Shown piece after piece: positions 44,701-56,589 of a stretch of 64,000 bases of DNA (within the stretch, counting starts at the first letter, position 1; each line of letters opens with the position of its first letter). Origin of the DNA: Epichloe hybrida. Lineage: Eukaryota; Ascomycota; Sordariomycetes; Hypocreales; Clavicipitaceae. Below the pieces are notes generated by a model. It was not told the DNA's origin, did not search any database, and was given only the letters and a program-made list of their open reading frames with translations. Position numbers and translations under genes: made by a program. The stretch lies in assembly GCA_019022495.1 (NCBI GenBank), contig JAFEKR010000003.1, positions 186,001 to 250,000 on the forward strand, written 5' to 3'.

Positions 44701-45272
44701 GGAGTGATCGGGTAAGGAGCCATTGAGATGTCGATGGGGGAGTTTCTCTGGCTATCCGAGTCGAGTGAGGGGGAATCTGGCCCATGAGGAGAAGCCAGAG
44801 CGCTCGACTCTGGTACTGGTACTTCGATTCGCGGTGACCTGGCGCCTCGTTTGGCGATCTCCTTTGTCAGTCCTCCTTGTTTTCCGGATGCTGCTCGCAT
44901 AATTGTAGGATTTGACATTATTTCTTTAAGCTTTCTCCTGTATTTCTCCTTGTCTTTGAGTGCTGCCTCGAGATCCTTGTTTAATCCCAAGATCATGGCT
45001 CTCTGCTTATCGACTAATCTCCATAATTGACTATTCTGCTGTGACTGAGAGTGCTTCTCTTTCAGTAGATGCTGTATTACGGCTTCTGGACTGCCAGCGG
45101 CTTTGATGATACTCGCCGTGTCAGTTGAAGCCTGGGCCTCTTGCGAAGCAGCTTTGTTTGGGCCATGTTTTGATGACGCCGTGGACAGAGATGTGTCATC
45201 TATGGAAGGGCTCAGAGGCAGCTTCTGAGGAATGCCGTTTGTGCTCGACGAGGACGCCGTTGTGGTTGCCAT
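41259..45272 (-). CDS. PX-PH-RhoGAP protein, Bem3-type
   Basis: A single 1337-residue frame. Residues 1-500 are low complexity with a helical patch near 65-125 (coiled coil). A PX domain lies at about 530-680 (IEIKVASSRMKPSR, DPVFTLAILSRADNRELWRV). A PH domain lies at about 683-800 (TGYLTKKGKNFGGWKARFF, then DLWVDALLQWI). The RhoGAP domain is at about 985-1165: VPLPSVVFRCIQYLD, the arginine finger in EEGIFRLSGS, VASLLKLYLRELP and MNVRNVGIVFSPTLN. A polyglutamine run follows (near 1195), then a Pro/Ser-rich tail. This order matches Bem3, which switches off Cdc42/Rho GTPases at sites of polarised growth; PX and PH bind phosphoinositides. Codon choice and continuity support ATG 45272. Transcribed from next to the repeat block. 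Confidence 0.94.
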
Positions 45273-46792
45273 GATTGTCGATTCGGTAATTTTTTTGACG
45301 TGGCTGCAGACAGCCTTCGATCCTAAGGGTCGGGGACGCTTCGGGCCTCATTCGGGTGACTGGGAAGATTGAATCTACGAATTATTGTATGTCAGAGCTG
45401 ATGTTGATACGCGAGAACGCAGGGGGGAGCAAGTGAGAGAAAACACACCTTGGGATCTTCTCCTCCTTGGAACTGGATGGACTGGTGAGTCGCTATAGAA
45501 GGTCGCCTGCCTAACATATGCCCTTATTGACAAGCTGTCGGTCGTTTTGTAGCCAACAGGCTGAGATGCCTGCTGTGTGGCAAAAGCAGCAGGCTGTAAA
45601 AGATTCGTGTTCGATGGAGACGTCGCCACGTTGCTCGCGGTAGATAGTGGACTGAGTACGGAGGGTCGAGGGAATCTGAAAAGTTGGGGAAAATGGCAAA
45701 TGGCATGTCAGTTTCGATTCAAAAAAAAAAAAAAAAAGACGTTTGGCTTCAAGTTGTGGCCACAGGGTCGTGATCTGAGACTGGGCAACGAAATGGGAGA
45801 AACGCGAGGCAGAGAAGAGAAGGTTGGGGAGAATTATAACGGGCCAACCAGCAACACATGGACCTCGTGCGCCCGGGGGGGAGGGGAGGGGTTCTCAAAA
45901 CTCGTTATTTAGGGACATGTCATCTCCCCGATGCCTATGAAGTCACAAACTTTGGTGTAACACGGCAGAGAAAGGGAAGCAGTGGGGGTGAAAGAGACGG
46001 CGTTGATTGAACAGCCAGCCATGAAATGAGGCTCGCAACAGACTCACCTTTGTCCTGGATGTGGCAAAGAGCCGACTGACGACAGCAAAGGCACGTTGAT
46101 CAAGTGTCCGGCAGTTGGGCTTGCAGGCTAACTACCGGCACCAGCAGAGGGTTGAGATTGAGGTTGGAGATTGTAGATTGAGGAGACGAGGACGGAAGAC
46201 GCATATGCAAATGCAAGTGACCGGGCCGAGTGCCAGCGAATGCCAGCGAATGCCGGATACAGCGTCAACGTCTGGGTTCGACTTGTAAAGAGTATTATGG
46301 AGTACGCCGGGGCGCATGCCGCCCGTTCCCAAGCCCGTTTATGCACAGCGCGCAGCGATGAGCAGCAACAACCCTCCCCGCAAATCTTGGGGTTTGGGGT
46401 GGACGACGGGTGGACGACGGGTCCAAGGGTCAACGGGTCAACGGGTCAAGGACAAGAGCCGGGGCGGGGGGGCACCAACAAGGGCAGAGACGCAGAGACA
46501 GGCGAGCCAGCGAGCGTCAGGCGTGTGTCGCGTTGTGTCATCAGTGACTCAGTGAGGGAAGGGAGGAGGGCGTGGGTGGGGGTGGTGGGGTCAGTGCTCT
46601 GCCAGCTGGGGACGTGCTGCCCTGCCCGGATGATTCGATGTTCACCTTCTCATGTGACAAAGACAGATACTACATGTATGTACATACAGTGGGTGTACAT
46701 GTATGTATGTACAGGAACATCAAAGCCCTGGCATCAAAGCCCTGGCGGCCTTGTCTCGCCCCCTCCCCCCCTGATTTGGCCCTGGAATCCGC
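45273..46792. other. Upstream region of the RhoGAP gene
   Basis: 1.5 kb, last single-copy-looking DNA before the repeat block. A minus-strand frame at 45375-45629 (84 aa) could be an upstream open frame in the RhoGAP leader or part of an unrecognised exon. It also has an A-run at 45721-45737 and GTACATGTATGTA-type palindromic strings at 46672-46712. Confidence 0.4.
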
Positions 46793-46920
46793 ATCTCCTT
46801 TGACCGTGTTCAAGCTTGTGGAGTCACGTCTGCCAGGGTCTACATGTATCCAATTAGATAAAAAGTAAGCTACGGATTAGTTAATGTGACTCCACAAGCT
46901 TTAACACGGTCAAAGGAGAT
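46793..46920. mobile_element. 128-bp hairpin / MITE-like inverted repeat
   Basis: Two arms of 35 bp (46793-46827 and 46886-46920) are reverse complements with one mismatch (C at 46811 against the partner of A at 46902). They enclose 58 bp. No coding sequence. It resembles a foldback element or a very short MITE; the target duplication is not clear. Confidence 0.7.
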
Positions 46921-47100
46921 AATTCTCCCCCGTCTCATCATCGTTTCTGGGCCCGTTCGGCCATTGGTCATCATGACAAGACAAGACAGGGAGATGGATC
47001 TCTGAGTCGTAAGCAACTCACGCTATTAAGAAGCGGTGCACGGGGCCAAGCCAAGTTTGTCCTGAGCGTCTCAGCCCCGTCCGATCAAAGGCATTCACAA

Positions 47101-47392
47101 TGTACAATACAACCCCTGAATTATTTTACAAATCTACATGACAGGGGTGATTGAGCCAATGAGATATCAGGCGGGCGACAGGGGCTAGGATGACAGATAC
47201 CTTAATTTCCTCACAACTCATATTGGAAATCATGTATCTTTAAGTAGCGCTTAATACCTTGCATATTTTCCTTGTAACTCTCTAAAATAATACAGGGGTG
47301 AAATTGCACGTATAGCTAATCACAGCTGTTAGCGAGGGACGAATAACTGGGGCATGTAGATTTGTAAAATAATTCAGGGGGTAGAGTGTACA
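47101..47392. mobile_element. MITE-like element with 28-bp perfect inverted repeats
   Basis: Arms 47113-47140 and 47353-47380 are perfect reverse complements (28 bp). Imperfect pairing continues outwards to TGTACA at 47101-47106 and 47387-47392. The interior of about 210 bp has no coding sequence. It is not strongly RIP-mutated, unlike the DNA that follows. Confidence 0.65.
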
Positions 47393-48802
47393 TGTATGCC
47401 ATGCCATATTTAGCATATGTGTCAGGAGCACGGAGGCTAAGGGGCCATGGACGGGACGGTCACATGTTAGAGCCCTCAGATAAGCCTTAGGTTCTATAAA
47501 TAACTAAGTAGCTATAAGATAGCTATGTATATATAGTAAGGTATTTAGATAAGGACTACCTATAAGAGATATAGGAGGTTAGAGTTTAAGACCTTTATAT
47601 ACTTACCTCTAAGTAGTAGCTCTCTAGCTATAACTAAAAACCTTAGCTTTTACTTTATTTATATCTTCTTATATATAGTTATAATAAGTTAAACTCTTAA
47701 ACCCTTTAGGGAAAATAAACTATTAGCTAGATTTAAATATAAAGAAGCTATAAAATATTTACCTAAAACACACCTATACTACCTAGTAAGAAAGCCCTAA
47801 CTTTATAGCACTTAAGTAGTAACTAAAATACCTTAACTATAAAATATAAGAGAGTATAGTAAACACTACCTAACTAATATAATAATACTAAATCTAGTAA
47901 TAATAATAATCTAGATAAGCTATAGAGGTAATATAAGGTTATATAAGCTAAGCTATAAAATACCTATATAAGAAAGGAGATCTTAGATATAGAAGCATAG
48001 CTTAAGGAAATAAAAGTAAACCTATAATTAGCTAGTTTAGGTAAAGGACCTATAATTACCCCTTAGATAAATATATAGAGAATTCCCTTATTCCTAGATT
48101 TCTTACCTAATACTAAGTTTATAGTAAATATATACCTATAAAGCTTTATTAAGATATAGTATAAAGTACTTATATATAAAGGTAATACTTATAAGAATTT
48201 ATAGGTATACTTAGTAGATTTAAATATACTATTTAAGCTAGACTTAAGAACCTTTTAGGATAATAAAATAAAGGTAGTATATACTAGTAGCTGCTTAGCT
48301 AATAATATAAAGTAATAGTAAATATATTATATAATAGTAAATAAGTTAGTTAACTACTTAGCTTACACCTAGGATAGATTTATATCCTAGCTAAATACTA
48401 GAGTAATAGATAAAGATATATAGTGCTTAGAAGCTACTAGGATATTACTAAATCTTAGGTAAAAAAAGTAATTAGTCTTTTTAATCTTTCCTAAGACTTT
48501 AGATAAAGGTAAAAGCGGAATTACTTAACTAAATCCTTATATACTTAAGAATAGTAATTTTTCTAAATAGCTTAAATAATACTATAAGAAAGCATATAGT
48601 TAGCTAAGAGTTCTTAATATCTTAGAGTTACCTATAGGGTTAAGGAAAAAAGGCTAAAGTTATAATAATATTTATATTAAGTAATTATAATAGAAACTAT
48701 AATAAGGAGGGTAAGAGTAATAAAAGATAATACTCTAGCTCCCTTATAAATAACTTATAGTAAAGCTTATAATAACCTAGTATAGGCTAGAGACTATTTA
48801 AG

Positions 48803-48898
48803 TACTATAAATATAGTAGCCCTAGATATAGTATAAATAAATATAATATAGTAAACTACTTAATTTATAAAAGTAATAAGTATACTACTAAGAAGTAT
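48803..48898 (+). pseudogene. Two mutated CCHC zinc knuckles of gypsy Gag
   Basis: In frame from 48803, tyrosine codons sit exactly at the eight positions of two C-x2-C-x4-H-x4-C knuckles (48803, 48812, 48827, 48842; and 48857, 48866, 48881, 48896). Every Cys and His has become Tyr, as transitions in the TGC/TGT and CAT/CAC codons would produce. Confidence 0.8.
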
Positions 48899-49042
48899 AA
48901 GAATAGTAGTAATAAAACCTTAGACTTAAATAAGATTTTAATTAGTTTAGCTTAGGCCTAGGATAATAGTCTTGCTATAAAAAAACCTATAGATAAGAGA
49001 ATAAGAATGCAGGTGTCCTTATGGTAAGATAACTACTAGTTA

Positions 49043-49090
49043 GTAGTGCTAGCGCTGTTTAATATAGGCGTGGAATATTTAATAATCTAC
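49043..49090 (+). pseudogene. Mutated aspartic protease motif of gypsy Pol
   Basis: Reads VLALFNIGVE where family members have an Asp-Thr-Gly catalytic triplet. Asp to Asn and Thr to Ile are single transitions. Confidence 0.65.
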
Positions 49091-49320
49091 CCTAAATTAT
49101 TATTAAAATAGGATTAGAAAAATATAGAAAAAACAGAGATAATACTAGAAAGTATAAGTAAGGATAAGATCTTATACTAAGGAATCCTACGTAGACTAGT
49201 TAAGGTAAAAGATAGTATAGGCTATATAAAGGTTTACTAAGTTAGCTACTATGTTACTAATATAGGAGAGGGAATGCTCCTAGGGATAGACTAGACCCTA
49301 GAGTATAAACCTATAGTAAT

Positions 49321-51342
49321 CAGAGCATTGCAATACAATACAATACAATACATTACACAATACAATACATCTAAAATTTTACAATATAATACAATACATG
49401 TATTATTTGTATTGTTTTGTATTTTTTTTTCTTTTTTTTTAGTTTTAAGTAAATTCCTTAATTATAAGGTATATATAGTTAATATAATAGCTTATAATAG
49501 CTTATAATAGCTTATATATATATATTACTTCTATTATTTATATAACTTAAAATATTATTAGTGTTAAAGTTTAATTAAAAATAAATAAGTAATAAATTAA
49601 TATAATATAAATATAAGTATTTATAAGTAAATTACTATAGAAAAAGCTAGACTTATTAATTATTTAGTATTTAAAGGTTTTTTAAAATATTAATAAAATA
49701 AAATTCCTTTCTTTTTTATGTTTTTAATATTATACTATTTATAATTTTATACTAATAGAAAGTAAGTCCTAATATAACTATAAGACTTACTTTAGTATAT
49801 TTCTCTCTTTTTAACTAAAATTACATAACTAAGTAAAGAGATTATTATGTTTATAGTATAACTAATAGGACCCACTTTTAGACCCACTTTTGTATATATA
49901 TTTCTTTTTAGCTAGAATTATATAACTAAGTAAAGAGATAATACTAGGTTTATAGTATAACTAATAGGACCCACTTTTAGACCCACTTTTATATATCCTT
50001 CTCTTCTTAGCTAAAGTTATATAACTATAGAAAGGGATTATACTTGGTTTTTAGTGTTTAACAAGACCTACTGTTAGACCTACTTTTATATATCCTTCTC
50101 TTCTTAGCTAAAGTTATATAACTATAAAAAGGGATTATACTTGGTTTTTAGTGTTTAACAAGACCCATTTTTAGACCCACTTTAAGAAACACTATATAGC
50201 TAAGTAAGTAAGCTAAAAGTAGTATAAATAGTTAAACTTACTTTTAAAGCTTATTTATTTATTTACTTAATATTAAAAAAATAGTATATATATTATGATT
50301 ATTCTTTATATAATATTTTAACTTTTCTTTATAAGCTTTTCCTAGGTTTTTTCCTTTTCTTTCTTTTAGTTTAAAAAAGGTTAAAAGCTAATATAATTTA
50401 TTATAATTATAATAAAATAGCTTAATAGTAAAAGAAGCATTTATTAAATAAATTTTAATTTTCTCTTTATAATAAATTCCTTATATATATAAGTATATTT
50501 TTATTAGAGTTTTAATCTTATTTATTTAGAATTATAAATTATTTCTTTAGGGTAAATATTATATTTAAAGCAAAAATACTATATTAAAATGCATAGTAAA
50601 TCCTAAACAAAAGCTAGAAAGATAGGATAACCTTTAAAATATAAAGAATAAATTTTACTATAAGTTAAGTTTAGATAATACTATTTATAGCTACCCTATA
50701 TATATATATAGCTTAATAGTCTAAATTAGCTAAAACTTTATAATTCTATAACTAAATACCTAAATAGTATAAAAATTTAAGGATATCTTATTTAGATTAT
50801 ATTCAAAATCTACTATATAATAAGTATATATACTACCTTACCTTTTTAATAATACATTGTATTGTATTATAATGTATTGTAATGTATTGTATTGTATTGT
50901 ATTATAATGTATTTTTATATAATAAATAATTATAATAAATCATAGAAAATAGATATAAGAATAAAAAGACCCTTAATATATTAAGAAAAAATCATTTTTT
51001 AAAATAGATATAAAAGAATATTACTAAGATATTATATATTTAAAATAAGCTTACTTTTCTAAATAAGCTAAAACTTAATAGATTTTTAAATAAATAACTA
51101 AATTATATATAAAAATAAGAATACTATAATTAGATTATTTAAAAAATCTACTATATAATGAATTTATATAATACCCCACTTATATTTTTCCCTAACAATA
51201 CATTGTATTGTATGTATTGTATTGTATTGTATTGTATTTTTAATACAATACAATACACAATACAATACATAGGGCAATACAATACAATACAATACATCGA
51301 AGGGCCAAAAAATACAATACAATACAATACAACAATGCTCTG
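49321..51342. mobile_element. hAT-like DNA element with 8-bp target duplication
   Basis: Begins CAGAGCATTG and ends with its exact reverse complement CAATGCTCTG. It is flanked by identical 8-bp direct repeats ATAGTAAT (49313-49320 and 51343-51350). The CAGAG terminus and 8-bp duplication are hAT hallmarks. The 2022-bp interior is extremely AT-rich with no readable transposase, so it is non-autonomous or fully decayed. ACAAT/ATTGT pentamer arrays lie at both ends and near 50860-50910, and four repeats of about 97 bp at about 49783-50185. It sits inside the gypsy Pol between protease and RT. Confidence 0.8.
49783..50185. repeat. Four tandem repeats of about 97 bp inside the hAT-like element
   Basis: The string AGACCCACTTT and its flanks recur near 49868, 49967, 50063 and 50161. 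Units also share the TATATAACTA and AAGGGATTAT/AAAGAGATTAT strings. Confidence 0.7.
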
Positions 51343-52113
51343 ATAGTAATAGACTAGAAGTAGGGTTTCTAGAGGTTTTTAATAACCTAAGATTATATTA
51401 CTTTTATAGTAGGTAAGTAATAACTATATAAGGTAGCAAAGTAGTCTTTTATTGCGCTATTACTAGTGTTACTAAAGATTAAGGTAGTTAACCTAGAGGT
51501 AATAAAAGAAGATACTAATAAAAATTTATTAATAAGTAATATAGTAAGTAATAACCTAAGTCGTAGTGTAGTTATAGTAATAGTAGTAAAATATACTTAT
51601 GTATTAAAGAAGAAAAAACTAAGAAGCGTAATAGTACTCTAGGTAGTGTTTTGTAAAGAATTAGTAGTGTTTACATAAGAGATAGATAGTAACATACCCC
51701 TGTAGTAAATTCTAGAAAAGTACACGGAATTTATAGATATGTTTTTAAAGGAGCTAGCTAGCAAGCTCCTGGAATTAGGTAGTTATACTTATATGATTAA
51801 ATTAGAAGAGGGAAAATAACTACCCTAGGGACTTATATATAACCTAGCTAAAAAAGAGCTAGAAGTGCTTAGGGAGTACCTAGTAAGTGCGTAGAAGAAA
51901 GGGTAAATTAGAAGATTAATAAGCCTAGTAGGAGCCCTAATTTTATTTATTCTGAAAAAATCAGGGAAATTAAGGCTTTATATGGATTATAGGGGCCTTA
52001 ATAGAATCACTGTTAAAAATAGGGCCCCTTTGCTACTAATCTCCGAAATCCTTAATTAATTAGTAAGTGTAAAGATTTTTATATTACTAGATCTTTAAGA
52101 GGTATACTACTAG

Positions 52114-52420
52114 TGTTGGATTCACAGGGTATTGAATTCAATGTAATACAGTCGTGAGCCCGAAGAATAGTATCGTTATCGATTATCTATTCTAGGCTGC
52201 GTTGTCTGTTATTATAATTGATTAAGTTGTAGGAAAAGAGAGGTAAAAAGCTAGAAGTTATAATACATAAAGGGAAAAGGGGTTGCGCGTTTGTGTCCCT
52301 ACATTTCCTAGCTAATTAACGTGCTAGGTTATAGGTTACGTGTGGGGTCCGCGCGCGGCCTAAGCTTCTGCTAGGTAATTACGGCTGTGACGCGCGATTA
52401 ATATCACCTTTGTTCTAATA
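52114..52420 (-). repeat. Copia LTR (3' LTR of the deleted element)
   Basis: Starts TGTTGGATTC on the plus strand and ends TAATA, where the sister LTR keeps CAACA; the difference is C-to-T change. It retains a GC-rich GGGGTCCGCGCGCGG core. Confidence 0.85.
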
Positions 52421-53461
52421 CTAAAACTTCTCTCTTTTAATATAATTATTAACATGTAATATTAATCGTAGAAATGAAAAAGGAAGATAGATTAAGAATG
52501 TGATTAATAGGGGATGTAAGGAAAAGAACTTATAGCCTATCTAGGCGTATAGTTACTAATAAAAGGGAAATAATAATCTCGCTTAGCCTGTGAGCCTATA
52601 TAAGGATAAGTAGGTCCTTCTAAATCCCTTCTTTTCCTTAAAATAATATATATACCGCACCTTAGTGTATATATAATATCTTCCTCCTCCTTAGCAACAC
52701 CTTTATTCTCCTACACACCGCTATTAATTTCTATGGTTTACTAGGAGGGCCTAGTAGGCTAGCGTGGTCGTGGCTGCTAGGGATATTAACTATAGGGGCG
52801 TAGATCCCCTGTGTATTACTATCTTGTCCCTATGGCTACCCTCCTAGAGGATTATCTTTTCCTCTTACTATGTGTATATTACGCGCGGGTAACCCATCCC
52901 TCTATCCGGATAGTCATCCGGTTGGTTGAGATAAAGCTCTTAAGGGCCTTGTTAGGTAATGCCTTTGTGAAGGCATCAGCTAGGTTGTCCTCTCTGTTAA
53001 TCTATTGGATCTTGCTAGGAACTCTGAATTAACCAGAGGTCCCAGACGGTTTAGCTGCATCTGACATTCTAATAGATTAAGGGAGGCAGATCTTATGATG
53101 TGAGAAGAAAAGGGGTATAACTATGATTATGTAACGTGTTTCGGATGTGAAGGATTGTGAGGCAAGGCGGTTAACTTCAAATACGTAATAGAACGCACAA
53201 CAAAGAAAGATAAGGGGATAGCTTAGCTACTAGCGTTAAACCTTTCTTTGTTATTTTAGAGTCCGTATAGATATAGATGTTAATACCAAAGTAAGAAGAG
53301 AGCTATATTATACCTTTCTGTTAGCATAACTTATTATCAAACGTGGCCCTCCTATTTCATAGGGCGAGTTATTATTAGATAAGCTGCCTTTTCTAATTAA
53401 CCTTGCTAATCTGCGGTGTTTGAAAACTACGTGGTTATCTGTGAAGGTAACTACTGATTAG

Positions 53462-53768
53462 TGTTGGATTCACAGGGTATTGAATTTAATGTAATACAGT
53501 CGTGAGCCCGAAGAATAGTATTATTATTGATTATCTATTCTAGGCTGCGTTGTCTGTTGTTATAATTAATTAAGTTATAGGAAAAGAGAGGTAAAAAGCT
53601 AGAAGTTATAATATATAAAGGGAAAAGGGGTTACGCGTTTGTGTCCCCACATTTCCTAGCCAATCAACGTGCCAGGTTGTGGGTCACGTGTGGGGTCCGC
53701 GCGCGGCCTAAGCTTCTGCTGGGTAATTGCGGCTGCGACGCGCGATTAATATCACCTTTGTTCCAACA
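53462..53768 (-). repeat. Copia LTR (5' LTR of the deleted element)
   Basis: TG...CA termini intact (TGTTGG...CCAACA). It differs from its partner mainly by transitions, and is the best preserved of the four LTRs. Confidence 0.87.
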
Positions 53769-53935
53769 ACTAGCTATATATCTATAAGGGTAATAAGTAA
53801 AAGATAGCATTTTATTACTACTATAAGCACTTTAAATATCTTATAATGTCGTTTAGGTTAGTAAATACGCTAGCTACTTTTTAGGAATATATTAATAATA
53901 CTCTTAAGGGGCTTATAGATAAATTCTATATTATC

Positions 53936-53960
53936 TACCTTAATAACACCCTAATATATA
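53936..53960 (+). pseudogene. Mutated RT catalytic box of gypsy Pol
   Basis: Reads YLNNTLIYS where gypsy RTs have the Asp-Asp pair; both Asp codons are now Asn by G-to-A change. Confidence 0.7.
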
Positions 53961-55669
53961 GTAGTAACCCTATAAGATATATAGAGTATGTTAAAAGGGT
54001 GCTAGAGTAACTTTAGGACACGGACCTTTATATTAACCTTAAAAAGTGCTAATTTTTAGTTATAAAGGTAAAGTTCCTAGGTTTTATTATATCTAAGAAG
54101 GGCATTAAGATAAAACTATTATAGGTTAAAGCTATTATAACCTAGCTAATACCTAGTAGTATATTTAATATTTAATTATTCCTTAGGTTTACGGGTTTTT
54201 ACTAATACTTTATAAAATAGTATAGTAAGGTAGTAGTCTTACTAATAAACTATCTAAAAGGGTTTTAACTAGCGGAGTTTAAGCTAAAGCCTAGTAAACT
54301 TATAGCATTTAGAGAACTCTAAAAGAAGTTCTAGGAGGCACTAATCTTAGTGCACTTTAACTTACTTTATTTACTAAGAGTAAAGATAGATGTATTTAGT
54401 TATATAATTAGAGCTATACTTATAATATTAGAGCTAGGTAGCTAGCACTTAGTAGCGTATTTTTTAAGGAAGTTAACTAATATTAAACTTTACTACTTAA
54501 CCCTAGACGCTAAGTTATTAGTAATCTAAGAGGCGTTTTAAGCCTAGAGATATTACCTTATGTATTTAACTTATTAGATTATAGTTATTATAAACTATCT
54601 AAATCATAAGTACCTAGCTATAAAGCTAAAGCTATCTAGTAGGTAGGTAATAGTATTAGATAAGCTTTATCTATTTAATTTTAGGATTAAATATTATATA
54701 AGTAAGCTAAACCTTACTAATACCCTATTAAGAAGAGTAAATTATATTAGTAAGGAGCGTAGGGTAAAGGCTATATCCTTATAGCTACCTAACTTCTTAG
54801 CTAAGTTTTTAAATACTAAGTAGTAAGAGCACTATATGTGTAATAGTGTAGTTATAGGCCCTAAGGTTATATTACTTAGTGTAGTTAATAGTTTATTATA
54901 AGAATACTATAAGGGCTATTTAAGCCTCTAGGGTTTTAAGAAGATATAACTTTATTATATTATTAAGGAACCTAATAGTCCTATAAAGCCTATAAGTAGT
55001 ATGCTAACTAGGTCTGCTTATTATAAGTAGTAAGATTATGCCTTATCTATATTTTCTAATGTTTCTATAAGTCTAGTAAGCCTATAGGTTAGGAGTCTAG
55101 CTAGGTTAGTAGTTAGTAAGTAGCGTAGGCGCCCCCTTAAAACACTACTTAGCTATAATTTATCTATAAGTCTAAAAGCACACTATAAGCTAGCTACTTA
55201 TAGTAGTATTATAGTAAGAATATAAGTAGTTTAGTAAACCTCTTCTAAGTTCGCACGTAATACATATCCTATGTATATAGAATTAGAGACTCTAATTTAA
55301 GTTATGTTATTTTAAGTATAGTAAGGTAATAACTTTACTATAGGTTATAGGAAGCTACTTAAGAGTAGTAACCTTAAAGTATTATAGATATAGTCTATTA
55401 GGCTCTCTAAGCTATTAATATTTTAAAATAGAGTTTTTATTCTAGTAAGTATAAGAAAGGAAATTTTACTACTTACTTATAATAACCTAGTAGCAGGCTA
55501 CTAGGGAGTTAGTAAGACCCTCTATTAGATTATAAGTTAGTATTACTAGCTAATAATAAAGAAAGACACTAAGTTATATATATAAACTTACATAAGCTAT
55601 TAGACTTTAAAGCTAAGGCACCATAAACCTTATGGTAAGCTAGCTACGCTACTAGTGCTTAATTAGCCT

Positions 55670-55910
55670 TTTTAAGAATTATTAATAGATTTTATTATAG
55701 GGCTACCACCTATAAAAGACGTAAATCAGACCTATAATATAATCTTAGTTATTATAAACCGTTTTACAAAATACAGTATTTACATCCCTATTTTAACGCG
55801 GATAACTAGCAATAGGTTAGCTACTATATTCCTAGAGTATATTTTTAGGGATTATAGCACCCTAGAAGGTATTATTATAGACCGTGGTTTAACTTTTACT
55901 AGCGGGTTTT
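55670..55910 (+). pseudogene. Integrase core relic of gypsy Pol
   Basis: The stretch reads DFIIGLPPIKD, then VIINRFTKYSIYIPI and IIIDRGLTFTSGF, the D-x-n-D spacing and wording of Tf1/sushi-type integrases. This region is better kept than the rest. Confidence 0.8.
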
Positions 55911-56589
55911 AGATAACTTTCTACTATCTTATTATAACTAAGTAGTAACTAAGTATTATGTTTTACTTGTAAATAGATAGTTAGATAAAACATTTAAACT
56001 AAGTTTTAGAGCATTATTTAAGAGCCTTTGCTTGCTTTAATTAGACTAATTAGGCTAATAATCTTTTAATAGTATAGTTTACGTATAATATAAGTATTTA
56101 TTTAACTTATAACTACACCCTAGCTAAGGCGCTGTAAGGCTATAACCCTAGGGGACTATAGTAAGTAGTTATAGACATCCCTGTAGTAAATAACTAGGCA
56201 AAGACTTATGCTACTACACTAAGAGATAGATATATAGTAATTAAGCAGCTTCTAAGTAACTTATAAGCCTAGTATATAAAATACTATAATAAGAAGTAAA
56301 CCCTAATAAAGTTTAGAGTAGGTAACTATATTTTATTATCTATAAAGAATATTAACTTATAGTAACCTAGTAGGAAGCTAAGTATAAAGTACCTAGGCCC
56401 TTATAAAATTAAAAAGGTAATTAGGACTTATAGTTTAGCGTACTAACTAAAGCTACTACCTAGTATATAACTATATAATGTTTTTAATATTACTAATCTT
56501 AAACCGTTTATAAGGGATCTAACTAATATAAAAGATATATCCTTACTACAAGAGAATATTATAAATAATAAGTAGGAGTTTAAAGTCAA

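Larger units (their letters stand above)
52114..53768 (-). mobile_element. Internally deleted Ty1/copia element (1655 bp)
   Basis: Bounded by two 307-bp LTRs (52114-52420 and 53462-53768) and a perfect 5-bp target duplication ACTAG (52109-52113 and 53769-53773). On the minus strand the sequence just inside the left LTR (about 52930-52998) reads EDNLADAFTKALPNKALKSF, the usual end of copia Pol, so the element runs right to left. It shares both internal ends with the 6.8-kb copy; about 5 kb between GATCTTG and CTAGGAACTC is missing. It is the least mutated copy in the block. Confidence 0.87.

Noticed and set aside
45375..45629. 84-aa minus-strand frame as a gene
   Set aside because: Too short and without recognised features; noted only as a possible upstream frame of the RhoGAP gene.
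49321..51343. CRISPR-like array (regular short repeats near both ends)
   Set aside because: Continuous pentamer microsatellite without spacers, in a eukaryotic genome.
51158..51343. 61-aa frame and other small frames in the AT-rich block
   Set aside because: Translations of ACAAT/ATTGT pentamers and RIP-mutated DNA; not genes.
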